A stretch of DNA of 64,000 nt from Medicago truncatula (Eukaryota; Streptophyta; Magnoliopsida; Fabales; Fabaceae): assembly GCF_003473485.1 (NCBI RefSeq), contig NC_053042.1:8824501-8888500 (forward strand), written 5' to 3'. Within the stretch, counting starts at the first letter, position 1. The number at the start of each line of letters is the position of its first letter. The translations under genes were made by a program, and so were the position numbers. The notes under the pieces were generated by a model. It was not told the DNA's origin, made no database searches, and saw only the letters and a program-made list of their open reading frames with translations. This document shows positions 35,664 through 51,400 of this stretch, piece by piece.

Positions 35664-36132
35664 AATTGGAATCTCTTATATCTAGGATTAGGACTTAGGA
35701 GGCAATCCTTTTTTAATCTGCACATGCAACAATGTTTATGTACAATTAAACTAATCACTGAACTATAGATTTAGGAGGCAATCCTTTCTTAATCTGCACT
35801 TGCAACAATGTTCATGTACAATTAACTAACCAGGAATGTTTTAAGTACGATAATAGTCTTTTAACAACCAACTCGGTGATCGTTCTAGTGAGGGTATCAG
35901 GTTACTTGTTGAACTATTGAGTCACTTATGGAAACACATGATTGAATCGCATTGAATTGGATGACTTGATTGTATCGTTGGGTCTCTATGTTTGTGCGTG
36001 TTTAAGTAGCAAAGCGAGCAACCAAATATCACCGTTAAGAAAGAATAAAGGTTAAGTCTCAAGGATGCAAAAATAAAATGACATTAAAACTTATTACAGA
36101 TAGAACACAAGTTCACAACATAGTTTTCTTTT
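35664..36132. other. Spacer between copy 4 and psaK
   Basis: Presumed 3' flanks of two converging genes. A short direct repeat (GGAGGCAATCCTTT.TTAATCTGCAC, then TGCAACAATGTT.ATGTACAA) occurs at about 35698 and 35770. No gene seen. Confidence 0.5.
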
Positions 36133-37577
36133 TTACAATGCACCAATGTTCTTAAGACCAAGAACAACACCAACACCAATGATGTGTCCAACAGTTCCAC
36201 ATGCCAAAGTATCAGCAAGAGTGAACCCAGCTGGGTCACCAGTCTGCAAGCCTGAGTCCCTTGTCTCCAGCTTTAGTCCTGCTGTTGCTTTCCTGTTTGC
36301 TGATGGAGCCAATCCAAATCTTCCGGCAAACAACATTAGGGTTGTAGATGCCACCATAATCTGTCCAACATGTCAAAGTCAATCATATTTACATATAAAA
36401 GAAAATGTTAACTAGTACCCCGGGCACTGGTTAAGGACTTTAAATAGTAACTTAAGTTTGCGTAATAAAGGGCATTGAAAATTGAAAACTTTTACATTTT
36501 TAAAGACTAATTACTTATTTAGAAGTTACAAATTTTAACTTTATTCAACTCTACTAAACATTCTCACCAATTGAAGTTAACATCTAAGCATAGTGTCATA
36601 ATAAAATGGGAGTAATAATCACTTTGGTTTCTGAATGTGTAACAAGTAGCCACAATAGGTCCTTTAATGCATCAAAAATAGTCGTTGATTGTGCACTCTT
36701 TTAATCAAAATAGTCTCTTGCGTTAAAATGTTCCGTTAGTATTGTAGTTAAAATGTTCAGTTAGTACTGTAGTTAAAATGTTCCGTTGGTACTGTATTAT
36801 CTGTCATATCAGTCCATATAAACACTTATTGACATATCAGTTCTTATAAGAAAAGAGTTACTGTCAACATTGAGTGTTTTAAATAACAGAGTGCACAATC
36901 AAAGACTGTTTTAGAATTTTGATACAATGAACGACTATTATGGCTACTTGTTATACATTAAGGCACCAAAATGACTATTACTTCCACAATAATTGGACTA
37001 GAAAACTATACACATCATGTTTGGAATAACGAGTTTCACAAAATTACGGTGACACATTGATTTAGCTAAAATTTTAAAGTGTAACTTTTGTCAAAATCAT
37101 GGTAGTACATTCGTCAAATTCACCGTCAATCCAAACACGCAATATGAATAAAAACATTTGAATCGGATCTAAATATAATTCTAGAAATCATACCACATTA
37201 GTTGATGAACCAATGAAGTCACAACGAACTCCCAAAGCACCCTTTCCCTTGCGCTTTGTCATAGGTTGGGCAGCAACCTTCACATAAAAAATAAAAAAGA
37301 AGCAAAACACATTAATAACAATTTCATTTTCTACAAAAAATTGAAGATATATTATGAGGGATCTATTATAAAAATTTAAATGTTTTCATTTTAATGGACT
37401 AAAAACATGCATTTTTGTAAAAATAAATTCAAGATAACTATAGATATATTAAAACATATGTAACAAAATGATGACATGAAAAGAGTGGTGAATTACCAAA
37501 CCCTGGATAGGAGAAGGTTTGAGTTGTGATCTAAGACCAGTGAATTGAGGCAAAGTTATCATCATAGAAGTTGCCAT
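36133..37577 (-). CDS. PSAK: Photosystem I reaction center subunit X (PsaK), chloroplast precursor
   Basis: Small membrane subunit of photosystem I in the thylakoid, at the edge of the core where light-harvesting antenna binds. Minus-strand exons: 37577-37497 ([20 protein letters not shown]), 37277-37194 and 36360-36133 (TAA); 130 residues, the usual precursor length. The N-terminal part is a chloroplast transit peptide, rich in S, T, K and R and lacking acidic residues. The mature protein has two transmembrane stretches ([20 protein letters not shown] and [20 protein letters not shown]) joined by a charged loop with [17 protein letters not shown]. Introns are phase 0. All frames are intact and residues match the family closely, so this is very likely functional. 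A CACGTG G-box lies about 270 bp upstream. Confidence 0.96.
36608..36988. mobile_element. MITE in psaK intron 2, with 25-bp tandem repeat
   Basis: Inverted ends (GGGAGTAATAATCACTTTGG against CCAAAATGACTATTACTTCC) enclose about 380 bp. TGATTGTGCACTCTTTTAAT and its inverse are shared with 22820-23000. Near 36722-36797 a unit TTAAAATGTTC(C/A)GTTAGTA is repeated three times with a ~25-bp period. Confidence 0.7.
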
Positions 37578-37844
37578 TTGTTCAAACTATGAGAGCAAAT
37601 GAAAAATAAAATTGAGTTATGAATCTCTCTTTTAAGTTTATTTGTCACACACAAAGATTTTGAAGGTTATGATATTATGATGTAAGAAGTAAGCAGAATC
37701 TAATGGTAACCATATAAGAAATTTGTGGCTTCAGAATGCTGATATTAGATGGCCATAGATACGTTAATCCAACGTGGCATTATGTGATTTGTTTTCATTT
37801 TGTGGGAATGGATAATGTCTTAGCTCTTTGTTTCTTTGATATCT

Positions 37845-37850
37845 CACGTG
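37845..37850. promoter_or_regulatory. G-box (CACGTG) upstream of psaK
   Basis: A palindromic CACGTG 268 bp upstream of the psaK ATG. A CCACGTTGG core and GATAA-type motifs (GGATAATG at about 37810) lie in the same interval. G-boxes and I-boxes are known in promoters of light-regulated photosynthesis genes; function here is inferred only from position. Confidence 0.4.
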
Positions 37851-38155
37851 TACAAAATTTAGGATGTCTCCTTTTTATTTTAGTTAGATTTTGAACAATT
37901 GTTTTTTTGGTAAATACTACTCATTATTAATTAGATTATACTAAATTGATCATTGTCTTTGTAAGTCACTCTCAAATTAGTCTCCAACTCTATTAATATT
38001 TCAAAATAATCTTTACTTTTGTTAAAGAATTCTCAATTAAGTCCTTCGTCATGTGACAAAAACAAAGAAAAAGGGATATAATTGAGAAACTTTTGATAAT
38101 ATTTCAAAATAGTTCAGGCCTTTGTCACAAAAAAAATTCAATTGATAAACTTTTT

Positions 38156-38294
38156 TTCTGGCAGAAAGAAGAGATGGTAAAGTCATCATAAACTCACACA
38201 CACAAAGTGGAGGTACCGGGGTTCGAACCCCGGTCATGACGTACGGCTTAACAATTTTGATATTTTTGCCAGTTGAGCTAGGATTTATGAAATT
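38156..38294 (-). mobile_element. tRNA-derived SINE, family 2
   Basis: A 139-bp minus-strand element: A-box CCTAGCTCAACTGGCAAA, B-box GGGGTTCGAACCCC, then a short body. It is flanked by a 16-bp direct repeat with one mismatch (AATTGA[T/G]AAACTTTTT at 38140-38155 and 38295-38310). Same family as 7525-7655 and about 30065-30195. Confidence 0.82.
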
Positions 38295-38310
38295 AATTGA
38301 GAAACTTTTT

Positions 38311-40669
38311 ACAAAGAGAGAGATTTTTTAAAATATTAATAGAGTCAGACACTAATTTAAAAGTGATTTACTCTTATTAATTATGAAAATTATAGTAGCG
38401 TATCGGTTTAATTTTCTTTTTTGAGCAAATCGGTTTAAATTTATATATTATTTTTAATTTTTTTTTTAAATTGTAAAATATTACTTAATATTAGCAAAAC
38501 AAATTAAAAAACTTAAACTCATCTCCGTTTGAATCAACTTTATTGTTGAAGGTTTAATCATACTCTTAGTTTTTCTCTTCTTTTTGTTGAAACATTGTAG
38601 TAACTTTTAAGTCTCCTGAAGCACGTTTGGTGCTGGATGATTTTTTCGTTTCGGTGATATATTTTATTTTTTAATCTTTAAAAAAAAATCATATCAATGT
38701 TTTTAAGGATAAGTATTTCATGTTATAATTCAATTAATTTTAATTTTATATGACTATCAACTTAACGTTATCTTGAAGAGAAAAAAAAAAAGAACTTAAC
38801 ATTATTGTGGTGTGTGCAAATACTATAATGTAAACGAATAATTTATCTTAAGTGATTAATGAATTCCTTTTCAGATAAATAGATCACAAGGATTTAAGTT
38901 TGATTTTTGTGTAGAATAATTTTTTATTGAATAAAAAAAAAACTTAACATTGTTGTGGTATGTGCAAATACTATAATGTAAACAAATCATTTATCTTAAG
39001 TGGTTAATGGATTCCTTTTCAGATAAATAGATCATAAGGATTCAAGTTTAATTTTTGTGTAGAATAATTTTTTGTTGAATTTTACTTATCTTATCGTCGA
39101 ACTACATGTTATTAGACCCCTTCTCCTATGAATAGTTTATTTCATGAAAATCAGCATCTTATATGGTAATCTTTAACACTTCTCTTGTGGAAAACCACTC
39201 TACAGAGAACTAATTTTCAGATATGCATGAATTTGAGATTCTTTTTGGCAATTTTTGTTTAAATATATGCTCCCAATGCTCCTTAGAAAAGGTCACTTTC
39301 TTATTGCTTCTTAGATCAAATGGAACATAGATGACATAACAAAAGTTTGTCTTGTGGTGGTATTTTCAGAGGGTTCTTGTTAACAAGTGTTCCGGGATAC
39401 TCTTTAAGCATCCTAAATTTAGTAATTATTCTTTTAAAAAGTCAACTATTATAATTTTCAATGCACTCCATACACAACTTTTTATAAAAAAAATTTACTA
39501 ATTAAAGTACTTAAAGATTGCTCTGAGACACTCGTTAACATTTCCCTTTTCAGAGATAGCAATGTTTTTGTTGTGGGTTGTTTTGCTCACAACTTAAACA
39601 TATCTACTTATTTGTATACCACTTTCAAGAATCAGGGTCTTGTTTCTTGGAGATTAAGAAACAGATGACAAAATTGTGTTGTGTTAACTAAGAATATGTT
39701 CTTCATTGTTTCCTAAATCTTTAGAGAATACAATTGTGACATACAATGCTAAACCTCTCCTTGACTATCTATTACTCAAATGATGTGATATACAATGCTA
39801 AACCTCTGCTTGACTAATGTCGTGAATAGTACGTTAGTTTCCCTCGTGCAAGGATCGTTGACATTCGATCACATATTTGTCAATGTTGGCTAAATGATAA
39901 TTATTTTTAGGTATAACCAACCACTATCATATCACTTTTCTTCAAACTTCGTCATAGAGTATTAACAAATAAATAAAAAATTATGGAAACCTATCATAAC
40001 ACTTTTCCATTAAACACTATTATGCATTGTTTGTCCTTTTATAAGTTATAAGTTATTTATATAATAAAAGATAAAATAAAGTTAAATAATTTTTCTTTAT
40101 GCTACAAACTGTTTTTATAAGCTATGTTTGACCACTTATGAAAAGAAATTGAAGAAAGCTTGCTTATAAAAATGTCATAAGCTTTTTAGAGCTCATTTGT
40201 TATAATTTTTAAAAAAAAAAAAAAATCACTTTTTAAAATAAAATAATCATTTTTAAGATTATTACATGCGTTTGTTACAATTTTTTAAAAAAATCATCTA
40301 AAAACAGCTTCAAATGAGAAGCTGTTAAGAGCAACTTCTAAAAAAATAGATTTTTTTTTAGAGGAGAGAGAAATTAAATGTTAAAATATTGAACTAATTT
40401 TGTAACAAAAAATCTCTTTAATTATAGATTTATCCAAACAAACTAAATTATTTATTAAAAAAAAATGATTTTTATTGCGATAAACAAACGCAAAATATAT
40501 TCTAATTTTTTTATAAAATCTCTAAAAAATATCTAAATTATTCAATATCAAAATCACTTTTAATTTAATTTAATCCGTAATAAACTAGCCCTCAGATAAT
40601 TCTTAACAATATCACGAAATTTGAGCTTTAAATAAAGCCCATTCAAACCTCTATATTTAGCACTATTCG

Positions 40670-40670
<1 letters not shown>
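38311..40670. other. Intergenic DNA, psaK to RH35: no gene; one 148-bp tandem duplication
   Basis: AT-rich sequence without credible open frames. Units 38793-38940 and 38941-39081 are a direct tandem duplication (AACTTAACATT.TTGTGGT.TG ... TGTGTAGAATAATTTTTT) at roughly 90 percent identity by eye. About 40188-40500 is a low-complexity A/T region with inverted GCGTTTGTTACAA-type motifs, possibly an old MITE. Confidence 0.6.
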
Positions 40671-44007
<3,337 letters not shown>

Positions 44008-44419
44008 AAGGCACCAGTGTGTTGTGAGTTGTGACCATGTGTGGCTTGTATGTTTTAGATGTATGAGTTTTCTCCTTCGACTGGGTTTGAATTCAAGACC
44101 TTTAACTCAGGATATTCTAGCTCAAATTGGTTGTGCTACCCAACTCCCATGTGTATGTGATTTACTCGGTAGTTTTGATGATTGTATGAATCAATTGATA
44201 TTTAGTTTTCTTTTTAAAGTAAAACATTCATGTGGATTGTCAAATATCATATACTCACTCAAAATGTGCTTTTGTTGCAAACAATTTTGGATCGATGGAG
44301 GTTACTTTCATCAAATATTGTGTTGTTTTTTATATTAATCAATGATATAATTATTCTGTATTTTATTTTGATGTATAGAAAGCAGCCGAGTGAAGCTTGC
44401 CTGTAAAGAGAAAATTTTT

Positions 44420-44645
44420 TTTTTCAAATATTTTAAAGTGACAAATATTTGCACCGTATTTTTGCGTATTGATGACAAATATTTGCCTTGTATTGTTTTG
44501 GTTAGTGAAAAATATTTGTCGTGTTTTTTTATACGATTCTTAATGTTTGTCATCTTTTTCTTTTCTTTCAAATTATAGGTGACAAATATTTATCTCGTAT
44601 CTTTTATATTAATCATTAACAAATATTTGTTCCGAATATTAATTA
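44420..44645 (+). repeat. Degenerate array of ACAAATATTTG motifs
   Basis: The palindromic core ACAAATATTTG followed by a CGTAT-like block recurs with 33-38 bp spacing near 44442, 44475, 44508 (AAAAATATTTG), 44580 and 44619, just past the RH35 coding end. The rest of 44008-45407 shows no gene. Confidence 0.65.
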
Positions 44646-45407
44646 TATCAATGGACAGAATACAATCAAGCGGAAGAATAATGTATGGCATGATTTGAAA
44701 GAAAACATATTATTGTAATGTATCAATGGTGTTACATATCATAAATCGAATGCACAAGCAAAAAAATTAATAGATGCTAGTTTGGCGTATTTGTTAGTTT
44801 ATTGATTTTTTTTACCCATTATATAATATCTTTTTGAAACACTTATTTAATATTAAAATCATAATGCACGTGTCACATTTTTAAACGAGAGAATTACTGG
44901 CATTTTGCAGTTTACTATTTCTTATGTTTACAGTTTAGGTTTATTTAAGTTTACAATGAGGACTAAAAATTAAATTAGTTTGGATTTAATGAAATTTTCG
45001 TGTATAATCAAAATACATCAAAACCTTAGGAATACTAAAGGTCAACAAAAGACAAAATTAGAGCAGTAGCAATAATTGATTCCTATAATTTTAGTACATC
45101 CAAACATGGCATTAACTATTAGGAAATCTTTAAGTGATTCCACCCAATGCCCCTGTCTTCCCATTTATTAACATCAATAAAAGATAAGGAGCAGACGAAA
45201 ATAAGACCTCCATATTTTAATGTTTCCACCACTTGCTCTTTCTCCCCCACTCCCAGTTCTCCATTTTTCAATGTTTCTAGAATCAATTTACATCAATGCT
45301 AATTCCCAGACAAGCAAAAACAAAAAATTTGAAAACAAAAACTATTATGTATAAAATAAAAACATCACAAGTTAGCAAACCGCTAAAATGCAAACCAAGA
45401 CAGATTT

Positions 45408-48400
45408 TTACATGCTACCAGCTCGACCTGGAGTTGTTTTCGGCTTCACTTTTGCCATGTCCACAAGATCCCCGAATAACTTATCCTCTGGCTTGGAAGG
45501 CTTCCCCGATGGAACATAAGATGTATAACCCTGATTGGAGTTTCGCAAATAACTATCATCTCTGACAGACATGCCATACATTTGCTGCTCAATGTATGGA
45601 ACTCCCTGTTGTTGTTGACCGTAGCCATAACCTGCAAATTGGTTTCCATACATCTGTTGTGGATACATGGAAGCCGCAGGACCACCTTGTGCTTGATGTG
45701 AAGCCATGCCCATGTAGTGCCCTGCAACACCTTGCATATGCTGAGGGTGCATGCCCAATTGATTGCTTCCAACCTGGTTATTGACTGCTGACATATGGCC
45801 GTTAGCATTTGGCTGCATATACATACCACCAGCCTGGCCATAACCCATTGCTTGAGGCCCCTGATGATTTGTGGAACTCTGTACATGACTGAATTGAGGT
45901 GGTTGTGGATACTGAGGTGGTAGTGGATACTGACCACCTGCTACCGGACTTCCATTGTCGGCCGGTTGAGCTTCCCAGGGAGGTGGTGGCAATGATCCAC
46001 TATTTTGCGCACCTATCAAACCAAAAAATAAAAAAGTGAGGCAATGACGTCTAAAGTACAAAAGCACAAACCCTATAAAGTTAAATTCTCAATTCATCCA
46101 TTCCACGCACCAACCCAACATATAACTGTCAATTAGTGGAGAAGGGTCAAAAAATGGTGTCTTCCAATTTTTCCACGAACCAACTAAAACCCGTTTTTCG
46201 AATGAGAATGTAATAGTTAAGGAATTCATCCCATTATGAAAATAGATAAATCAAATGAAGAAATATTACCGTAAGGGGAAGCTGGCTGTTGCTGTTCTGC
46301 AACCTGACCATTCCAGGCAGGAGCTGTACTTTGTGTATGCAGTGATTGCTCATACTGAGGTAAACCAGCATTTAGCACATTCCCATTGGGGTAAAATCCA
46401 CCTTGAGATGTGAATGTCTGCTGCTGTTGTTGATATTGGGGAGTAAATGGACCAGATTGGCCACCAACATTAGGTTGTTGGGTTGGCTGGGTATTGGCAG
46501 ACGTAGGTGCATTGTCTCCACTAGAAAGCATATCAAAAAGAACAAGGGCATTCTGATTAGATACAGGAGTGGCAGGTTGTTGTTCTCCTAGAGGAACAAG
46601 AGCAAGTGAAGTATCTGCTTTTGGTGAGTCATAGTTATCACCACTGAGCAGGTCCCACTTGGGATCAGCTTTGGCAGGTACAGCTGAACCATTGGATGTA
46701 GCTGGTGCAGGAAGCATTAATTGATTCAATGTTTGGGACCCTGCTTCAGCACCAGAAGAGGACCTGCACATATATGTAGGTTAACTTATATGATAAGAGC
46801 CATAACCATCACATTAGTCCGGTTAAGTTGAAAATATTTTGTATGTCACTTCATGTTTATATATAAAATAACAAATGTAGCCTGCAGCGGGACACTAAAA
46901 CAGCGACTTTGATGGTCGCGTATAATATGTCTTGAGTGCAATAGCCTCTATATTACACACAAATTATCATCATAATGACTAATAAAATTGAACTATTCGA
47001 AGGCACGGAACTTCACAGAGCATCAACTTAAACTCAATTTCAATCTATATGTCCATATCAGATAGATAAACTTCATGTTTATACACAACATATTTCGGTT
47101 TTGTACGTTACTTCATAATTATATTATACATACATAAAATAACAAAAGTAGCCTGCAGCAGGACACAAAAACGGTGACTTTGATGGTCGTATATAACATG
47201 TCTCAAGTGCAATAACCTCTATCTTACACACATATTTACTAATAAAATAAACTATTCGAAGTTAGAGCATCAACTAAAACTCAATTTCGGTCTATATGTC
47301 CATATCTGATTGATAAACTACTCCCAACATCAAAGATATAATTCCAGTAAAAATAACATGAGCATATTGCCAGGACAAACATTACTAATGGATCAAATAG
47401 ATTCTCATAAGATGAAACGAATAATGAGTGCAGATAATATATATGAGCAAAGCAATAATGTAAAGAAAAGACAGGCAGTATTACCTCCCATCAGTTTGTT
47501 TGCCAGTATCTCCAGTATCAACCAAAGGAGCATCAATATCTACAAGTTGCCGAGCAGATGCAGGCTTTGAATCCTCAATCTGATTTCCATTTTGAGTAGA
47601 AGTTCCTGACAAAATAGATTCATGTCTGGCAAGTAGACGCTGCAGATCATCATTGAGAGCTAGTCCCTGGCATAGCAGTGATTCATCCCTGGAAAAATAC
47701 AGAGAAAACACCATAGTAAGAACATTTTTATATTGTTAGTATAAAAAGATAATTTTTACTAAGAATACATACAATTAACATGAATCAAGCATATACAGAA
47801 TATCAAATGTGGTCATCAATAATTATAATCAATAGGACTGTAGACCCACATTCTAATGTAGAAATATAATTATAATCGATAGGACTGTAGACCCACGTTC
47901 TTATGTAGAAAGAAGCTCAGAGTGTGGAAGGTCTACATAGGAGGCACTTAAGGGCTGATTACTTTTTAACAACATATTCAATTTTCGTTTTTAATTTTTA
48001 CTTTGTATGTGGGTCACAAGAATGACATTTGAATGTGGGTCACTAGAATGGCATTTGATTATGAATTCTCTTTTTAATTGTGATTGAGAGTAGATGGAAG
48101 CTAACTAGAGAGAGAGCACTTCTGGAAACAACGAAAAAATATATTCTTTAAAATTTTCAAAATTATTCAATCTATTTAAAATACATTTCAAAAACTTCCA
48201 TAATGTTTTGTCTAATGTTTATAATTATACTGAAAATGGGAACAGAAAATGCTACAAGTAAATGGACCCTTAGTTAGCATTAAGCACCCCTGGATACACA
48301 TAAAACAAAGGTCATAGGCTTGGCCTAAGGAGTCGAGCAAACACTGCAGTTTTCCACTGAGCTCTTCCAATTTCAACAAAAATATCAGCAATCAGAACTA

Positions 48401-51400
48401 AAATTTACGGTTTCTTATCAATTTCATAATATCATAGAAGGGGACGTGAGGCCTTACGTAGTTGAATTTACAAGGTGTACCACTCTTTGCTTGTATGTTC
48501 TACACTGCTCCACCAAATCAACAATAACCTCCTGTCTAAGCCCCTGAAACAGAAAGCAAAGGACATACGTGATGTAAAATAGGAATTTACAATTTACAAC
48601 ATGATAATCAATAGTCTCTTGAGCTTAATTGTTGAAAGGAAGGCATATTCAGACTTCAAGAACAAGTTCAGAAGGGGAAACATGGAAAAGGATGGAAAGA
48701 ATGCATGCACATTAGTTGACATTGTACTATTGTTTAGATTCCTTAAAATAGGATGGAATAGTTTATAGGATAGGAGTATAGTACTATTTGAGTAAAGCTA
48801 CAAATCTTACTATTATATCCACTTCTCAAACAATGGAATGCATACAACTGCATTCCATCACAAATAGCCCAAATAACGGAACGAAATTTCTTTCCATTGC
48901 ATCCCACTCTTTGTTTCCACTTCAATACTATTAATTAAAAGAAATCAAAACATAGCTTCAGGATTCAAAATAAATTATCACATGGTTGTTTGGCAGTCAT
49001 GAACACCTGATTTAAATTTGCAACTTCAAGTGTCTAAATTGTTCTTCCATAGAAAATATAATTATAACAATGTAACTTAACACCTGTAATGTTTTTGAGT
49101 TAAGGAAATTTACAAATACAAACCAAATAAACTGCATATATAATATCAATTAAAAAAACAAAATGTGCTGCAGTACTTTGTCTAGAATAGATAATGAAAA
49201 TAAATATTTTCAAGCTGATAACCGCCCCAACAGAGAATAAGACTGTTCATTTGACAGACCAAAATATAATTGGTCAAGTTGCAATTTTCATCTCTATAGC
49301 TTCTACACAGTTTTCTGCTCCACTTGGATGTGAAAACAAAATGAGAAAAAATAAATGAAAGGAAAAATAATAGAAATAACAGGTAGATTTTATATACTGT
49401 CTGGATTAATAGAAAATGGGAAGAATAATAAACTCCTCACTGTTTGTTTGAATGAATGAAAAATTGAAAGAAAGAATATGAGAAATGAGTGTAATTGTGT
49501 TTTTACTCTGTTGATAAAAAATGCTTTAATGTAGAGAAGTGAAACCAAGGGCATTTAGGACTTTTATCAAAAGATGCTCCCATTAACTAGATTCCTGCGG
49601 GGTAGGGGCAGGAAAACTTTTTGATGTGTGACCTGCGAGAAGTTTTATATCCCCCACATTTTAGCATGTAATCAAATGCTTATGTTTCATCTGCGAATTC
49701 TTCAGTCAATTTCAGTCACTACCAATTTATTTCATTGTTTTCTACTTTTATAATCATAGTTATCACTAAAGGAAACCTATACTTGTTTCATCCCACAATA
49801 TATGTTACAACCACACCCTGTGAATAACTACCCATATCAGCATAAAGTGCCCAAAGACTACAAGGGAAGGGAACAGCAAAAAAAAATGGTCAGTTAATTG
49901 AGTAATAAATTGACGATAACCATTAAGGGATCCTCAAAAACAAAGTGGGGACTGATGACTATGATTTGTTCTAGGATTTAAAAACACATTAACCAAATAA
50001 AGGGAATAAGTTGAATGCATTCTTAATCATATAAATCATACCTAACGCTTCACAACTATTCCAACAAAAATTATTTTGATTCATATTTTTCATCATAATA
50101 TGAATGTTTGAATCGAGCAACTTACTTCTTTGTTGTTAGGGTCTATTGCATTCAGCATTTCCGCAAGAACATCCATAATACCATGTGCATTCTGTATTTC
50201 AGTCAAACTGGGAAAGAAGTACTAATTAAAACACAATGCATATATATATAAATAACAAATACTTCATCATTATAATTATACCAATAAAAGTACCTATTGA
50301 AAGTACAATATGCTAAGTGCATGATGAATATGTGAATGAAGTTTTAATTACACGGAGATATGTACAGCTTAATTACTTATATTTGAAAAATCAGTGCATG
50401 AACAGTTAAAAAGACACTGATGAATGTATCAAGACTAACATTTTCACATATCATATAAAGTGAAAAACAGGACAATGAATTCAAAGAATAAGCAGAATAA
50501 AAAGAATGGAAATGTGTTTAAAATCAGATTCCTCCTTTAAGCTAAATTTTGCATATTACTCATTTTTATCACTGATTACAAAAACACCACCAGACTTTAG
50601 TTTATTCTTGAGAGATTCTGCAACAACCATTAAAAAAATGCATGGCTAGGCCAATCATAAAAAAGAGCACACAGCTACAAATGTGACGTACAAACTACAA
50701 ATAAAATATGTCACTGGAAATAGATATGATCATCAACTTGCAGGTTATGATCCTATATGAAACTAGAAGTATACAGAACCATGATGTCAGGCATAAAAAA
50801 TGATTCAAATACTGAACTAGTGTTTGGCACATCAATAACTCTATATGGAGACTATAAAATCTAGGTCAACCACCTTTTAGATAACAAAGTAAAGGACTTG
50901 CAAACATACCTTAGCGTTGGAAATTCAGATTCTGCAGAGGCCTCAGCTGCGTCTGGCCGAGCATCCGCGTCACGTATGTTTGGTGGGTATGAAGTCAATG
51001 GTTGTGTTTGTGGAGGAGTGAATACAGGTGCAGATTGTTCAGATCTCTGAGGGAATACTGCCCCGGCACGCTGAAATAAGCAAATCCTTTCCATAATAAA
51101 AAAAATAGACAAAAACTAAATTTTATGAAGGAACGTGTAAATATTCAAAGAGTAACAGATTACACTCAAAACCCATACAAAAGTGTTAAATTGATTTATC
51201 TCTCAAGTTTTTTTTCCCCCACGCAATCCCAAGAGGAATATTGGGCAACTACGTAAAAGGTTTGTAGTAAACATTACCAGCAGTTCCTGGTATGCAGCAT
51301 AGTATTGTGGATATCTTGCCCTCGGTCCCCCAAAAGCTTCTTGCCAAGTATCTACAAGAAGCAGTATCTTCTCTTTGACATGAAAATCAGGCTACAATTG

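Noticed and set aside
45446-45937. 163-residue minus-strand frame in the last TOL exon
   Set aside because: Alternate frame of the TOL tail, which is confirmed by its conserved C-terminus PGRAGSM.
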